8,991 nucleotides of DNA, taken from Nitrospiraceae bacterium. GTDB lineage: Bacteria > Nitrospirota_A > Leptospirillia > Leptospirillales > Leptospirillaceae. Of the stretch, positions 7,089-8,991 are shown in pieces. The notes under the pieces are model-generated. The model was not told the origin of the DNA. It saw only the letters and a program-made list of their open reading frames with translations, and searched no databases. Positions within the stretch are counted from its first letter, which is position 1, and every line of letters begins with the position of its first letter. The stretch spans positions 1-8,991 of the forward strand of contig JAPTWQ010000062.1 in assembly GCA_028064945.1 (NCBI GenBank), in the 5' to 3' direction. The position numbers and the translations under genes were made by a program.

Positions 7089-8831
7089 TCATCCCGACCG
7101 GCAGGCGGGCTCCGGAACCCGGGTGTAGGCCTCGAACCCGATCCCGGCCATGGACAGGATCTCCCGAAAAGCCGTCTGTTTGCTCTGGGGCACCAGGATC
7201 TGCCGGGTTTTGCTTCCGGTCACAACGACCTGAACCCCGGCAAGGTGCTTCAGGATCTCCTGCCCAGTGGGATTTTTGAGTTTCCCGCGCACGGCGCTGG
7301 TGAGCGGCTTTTCCGCCTTCCGGATTCTTCGCTCGAGAAGAGAGAAGACCAGGCAGGCCAGAAGCATCACATACCCCAGTGCCTCGACCCGTTCTCTGTT
7401 CTTCAGGAAAACTCCGTCAATGAAGGCCGGATCTTTCATGAAGGAAAACCGTCTCTCGCAGGTTGACTGTTCCTTGTACTCCCTCAGGAGTTCTCCCGCC
7501 GGAACATCTTCCTTTGAAAGCGTCGTGATCAGGGTGAAGGTGGACCGCCTCTGGCGCTCCGCCTTCATCTTCTCAATCTTCCGCTCTCCCGGCCGGGCCG
7601 AGACGACATAGACCGTTTCGCTCTGAGCCTCCTCCCCCTTTTTGGGTCGTCCTGGGGCCGTGCGGGGGATTTCCCTTTCCCGGGGGAGGACGGACGCCGT
7701 CACGTGATGGAAGGCGTCTTTGAACTGCTCGAGAAAGCTCTCCGCCTCCCGCTTCGCGTCGGCTTCGCAGGAGAAGGACTGCAAGCCCAGGAGCCCCGCG
7801 GACTTTACGATCCTCTCCTGTTCTTTCGTCAATTCTGTCGCGAAGCTCTTCTCCTTGCGACGGTCAAGCTGGCTCGAGTGGTAGACCACGAGACGGTACG
7901 GGTGACCGTCGATCTCCTCTTCCTGCTCGGAGGCCCGGTAGAGCGCGGATTGGGTCCGCTCCGAGATCCGGCCGATTTCGATCCACTCTTCATTCGTGAA
8001 GGCCTTGGTCTTTGCTGTGCCGCTTGCGCCATAGTTCTCCGGAAGCCGGGAGAGAAAGGAGATCTCCCGCTCCCGCATCGCCATCAGATTCTTTCCCGTC
8101 ACCAGGGCCGAATCGGCCACATAGACCATTTTCTTCAGCTCTTCCGGGCCAAACAGCCGGCAGAGCTCCGAGATCATTTCGCCATTCGCCGTCTTGTCGG
8201 AGAGGTTCCCGTCCCGGACCTCTCCGAAGAGCGGGATCCCTTCCCGGTTCACGAACAGCTTGAAGAGGATCTGCTTGAGATCCGGCCGGTGGTCCTTGGA
8301 GTGCCCGTGCTTCGGCTGGACCGGTTTCCTCTTCTTCGGGGTCTCCTCCTGTCCGGCCGGGGCCTCATCCGTCTTCGGGATCTCTTCCTTGTACTCCCCA
8401 AATACGGTGCGGGTGGTGGTGTCGAAATGAGTGAAGCGGCGATCCACATCCTCCCGCGTCAGGGCGTTGGCCACGATCATGGAGAAGATCTTTCCCGGTC
8501 CCCCCTCCCAAAGCCGGTCCAGTCCCCGTCCGAGGCAGTCGTCGTTCAGATCCGAACCCAGTATCCCTTCTCCGAACAGAAGCTCGCAGTCGGAGACCTC
8601 GAAGCTCTCTTCCACGCGATACAGGGGGTTCTGGGTGGTCAGCATATTGACCACCAGAACCGTGATCCGCTCTCCGGGGGAGAGCTTGCACCGCTCCCGG
8701 TCCCAGACGACGTTTCGGTCGACGATTTCCCGAAGCCCGATCTCCTCGCACATCGCGCGGATCAGGGGGGCGCCGGAAACCACTGGGTTCGGGCGGGCAT
8801 CGGAAAAGATGTGGTCGGAGGATTCGTTCAT
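7089..8831 (-). CDS. IS1634-family DDE transposase
   Basis: This 580-residue transposase is counted from ATG at 8831. The order of features is an N-terminal recognition region with the family-like FGEGILGSDLNDDCLGR (about 86-102), a first catalytic Asp in HFDTTT (Asp 137), the family hallmark GHSKDHRPDLKQ (176-187), a second Asp in VADSAL (Asp 240) and a Glu in STCERRFSFMKDP (Glu 459). The long insertion between the second Asp and the Glu is normal for this family. The frame is intact and the catalytic triad complete, so the element may still be active. ATG 8831 is preferred because AGAG lies eight bases upstream; an in-frame GTG at 8840 would add three residues. It cuts and joins DNA at the element's terminal repeats. 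It is transcribed in the same direction as the disrupted operon, but separated from it by about 260 bases and a hairpin. Confidence 0.92.
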   Translation of the reverse strand: MNESSDHIFSDARPNPVVSGAPLIRAMCEEIGLREIVDRNVVWDRERCKLSPGERITVLVVNMLTTQNPLYRVEESFEVSDCELLFGEGILGSDLNDDCLGRGLDRLWEGGPGKIFSMIVANALTREDVDRRFTHFDTTTRTVFGEYKEEIPKTDEAPAGQEETPKKRKPVQPKHGHSKDHRPDLKQILFKLFVNREGIPLFGEVRDGNLSDKTANGEMISELCRLFGPEELKKMVYVADSALVTGKNLMAMREREISFLSRLPENYGASGTAKTKAFTNEEWIEIGRISERTQSALYRASEQEEEIDGHPYRLVVYHSSQLDRRKEKSFATELTKEQERIVKSAGLLGLQSFSCEADAKREAESFLEQFKDAFHHVTASVLPREREIPRTAPGRPKKGEEAQSETVYVVSARPGERKIEKMKAERQRRSTFTLITTLSKEDVPAGELLREYKEQSTCERRFSFMKDPAFIDGVFLKNRERVEALGYVMLLACLVFSLLERRIRKAEKPLTSAVRGKLKNPTGQEILKHLAGVQVVVTGSKTRQILVPQSKQTAFREILSMAGIGFEAYTRVPEPACRSG

Positions 8832-8838
8832 GAAAATC

Positions 8839-8851
8839 ACTCTATCAGAGT
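8839..8851 (-). promoter_or_regulatory. Small hairpin over the transposase ribosome-binding site
   Basis: On the minus strand ACTCT, loop GAT, AGAGT can pair as a five-base stem. The 3' arm includes the AGAG that would serve the ATG at 8831, as well as the alternative GTG start. Insertion sequences often hide the transposase ribosome-binding site in this way to limit expression from impinging transcripts. The stem is short, so the role is tentative. Confidence 0.3.
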
Positions 8852-8924
8852 CCGGATCGCGTGTCCAGCCCCCAGAAATTCGTCAGAATGGCCTGAAACC
8901 CCCTGGATTCGGGCTAAAAAAATT

Positions 8925-8945
8925 CACTCCTATGCTTTTTTTGAC
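8925..8945 (+). repeat. Right copy of a subterminal direct repeat
   Basis: This stretch shares about 16 of 21 bases with 6850-6870 in the same orientation, ending in an identical T7GAC. It lies about 42 bases inside the right end of the element, upstream of the transposase gene, where it could double as a binding site or part of a promoter region. Confidence 0.4.
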
Positions 8946-8967
8946 CTGCGGAATATCAATTGAGATG

Positions 8968-8987
8968 AATGCTGGGAGACTGATCCT
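8968..8987 (-). repeat. Right terminal inverted repeat of the IS
   Basis: Read from the outside inward on the minus strand it is AGGATCAGT, CTCCC, AGCATT, matching the left repeat in its outer nine and inner six bases. Only four bases follow before the window ends, so the true outer edge and any target duplication cannot be seen. Confidence 0.75.
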
Positions 8988-8991
8988 GGCA

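Larger units (their letters stand above)
6840..8987. mobile_element. IS1634-family insertion sequence, about 2.15 kb
   Basis: The element is delimited by imperfect inverted repeats that share AGGATCAGT and AGCATT at 6840-6862 and, reversed, at 8968-8987. Between them lies a single DDE transposase gene of the IS1634 type on the minus strand, about 220 bases of non-coding sequence on the left and about 120 on the right. Composition is GC-rich compared with the operon it abuts. Exact outer ends are uncertain by a few bases, because the matches beyond AGGATCAGT (TGT on the left, TGCC on the right) are weak. The known IS1634 element can make long, variable target duplications; no duplication can be checked here because the window stops four bases after the right repeat. 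Confidence 0.8.

Noticed and set aside
8948..8954. TGCGGAAT shared between the IS right end and the flank left of the IS (minus strand 6836-6829) as a target duplication
   Set aside because: The copies are in opposite orientation and at non-equivalent distances from the terminal repeats, one inside and one outside the element; probably chance.
7704..8963. 419-codon plus-strand frame opposite the transposase
   Set aside because: It is wholly antisense to a well-supported transposase and has no domain pattern; long antisense frames are common over GC-rich genes.
8905..8991. Promoter for the transposase from TTGATA on the minus strand
   Set aside because: TTGATA is a fair -35 box, but no acceptable -10 box occurs at 16-18 bases, so I do not call it.

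Overview
This is a bacterial accessory region. I cannot name the organism from sequence alone. The left flank and the insertion sequence look moderately GC-rich (lines I counted are near 60%), while the middle block is clearly lower (lines counted run from about 35% to 52%). The general style reminds me of Leptospirillum-like acidophiles, but that is only a weak impression.

Layout, left to right. (1) Positions 2-2569 (+) hold the C-terminal ~855 residues of a large SMC/Rad50-type ATPase of the YhaN kind. The frame is open to the window edge, so the start and Walker A lie upstream. (2) An 86-base convergent gap follows. (3) Two minus-strand genes overlap by four bases (ATGA) and read from 6824 down to 2656. 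The first is an OLD-type ABC ATPase with a TOPRIM nuclease domain. The second is a UvrD/Rep superfamily 1A helicase. This pairing and order match the Gabija anti-phage system (GajA, then GajB), but both proteins are clearly longer than the prototypes. (4) An IS1634-family insertion sequence runs from about 6840 to 8987. It has one transposase gene on the minus strand and imperfect terminal inverted repeats.

The main observation is how the defence operon and the IS meet. The ATPase frame extends 73 codons upstream of its first usable start codon (TTG at 6605), and this extension carries a textbook Walker A motif (GSNNSGKT, 6762-6785). The frame then ends at an in-frame stop 13-15 bases from the IS terminal repeat. 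The nuclease gene is therefore best read as a Gabija-like gajA whose first few codons, start codon and promoter have been cut off by the IS. If the system was once functional, it is probably silenced here, unless the other side of the IS (beyond the window) or a long target duplication restores the start. The helicase frame is intact, but it has lost its natural upstream promoter.

How they would work together: in Gabija the OLD/TOPRIM protein is a nucleotide-sensing DNA endonuclease, and the UvrD-like protein associates with it. The four-base overlap here would keep the two products in step. The YhaN-like ATPase converges on this operon and may belong to the resident genome or to a wider DNA-repair/defence neighbourhood. 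No tRNA, rRNA or CRISPR array was seen.
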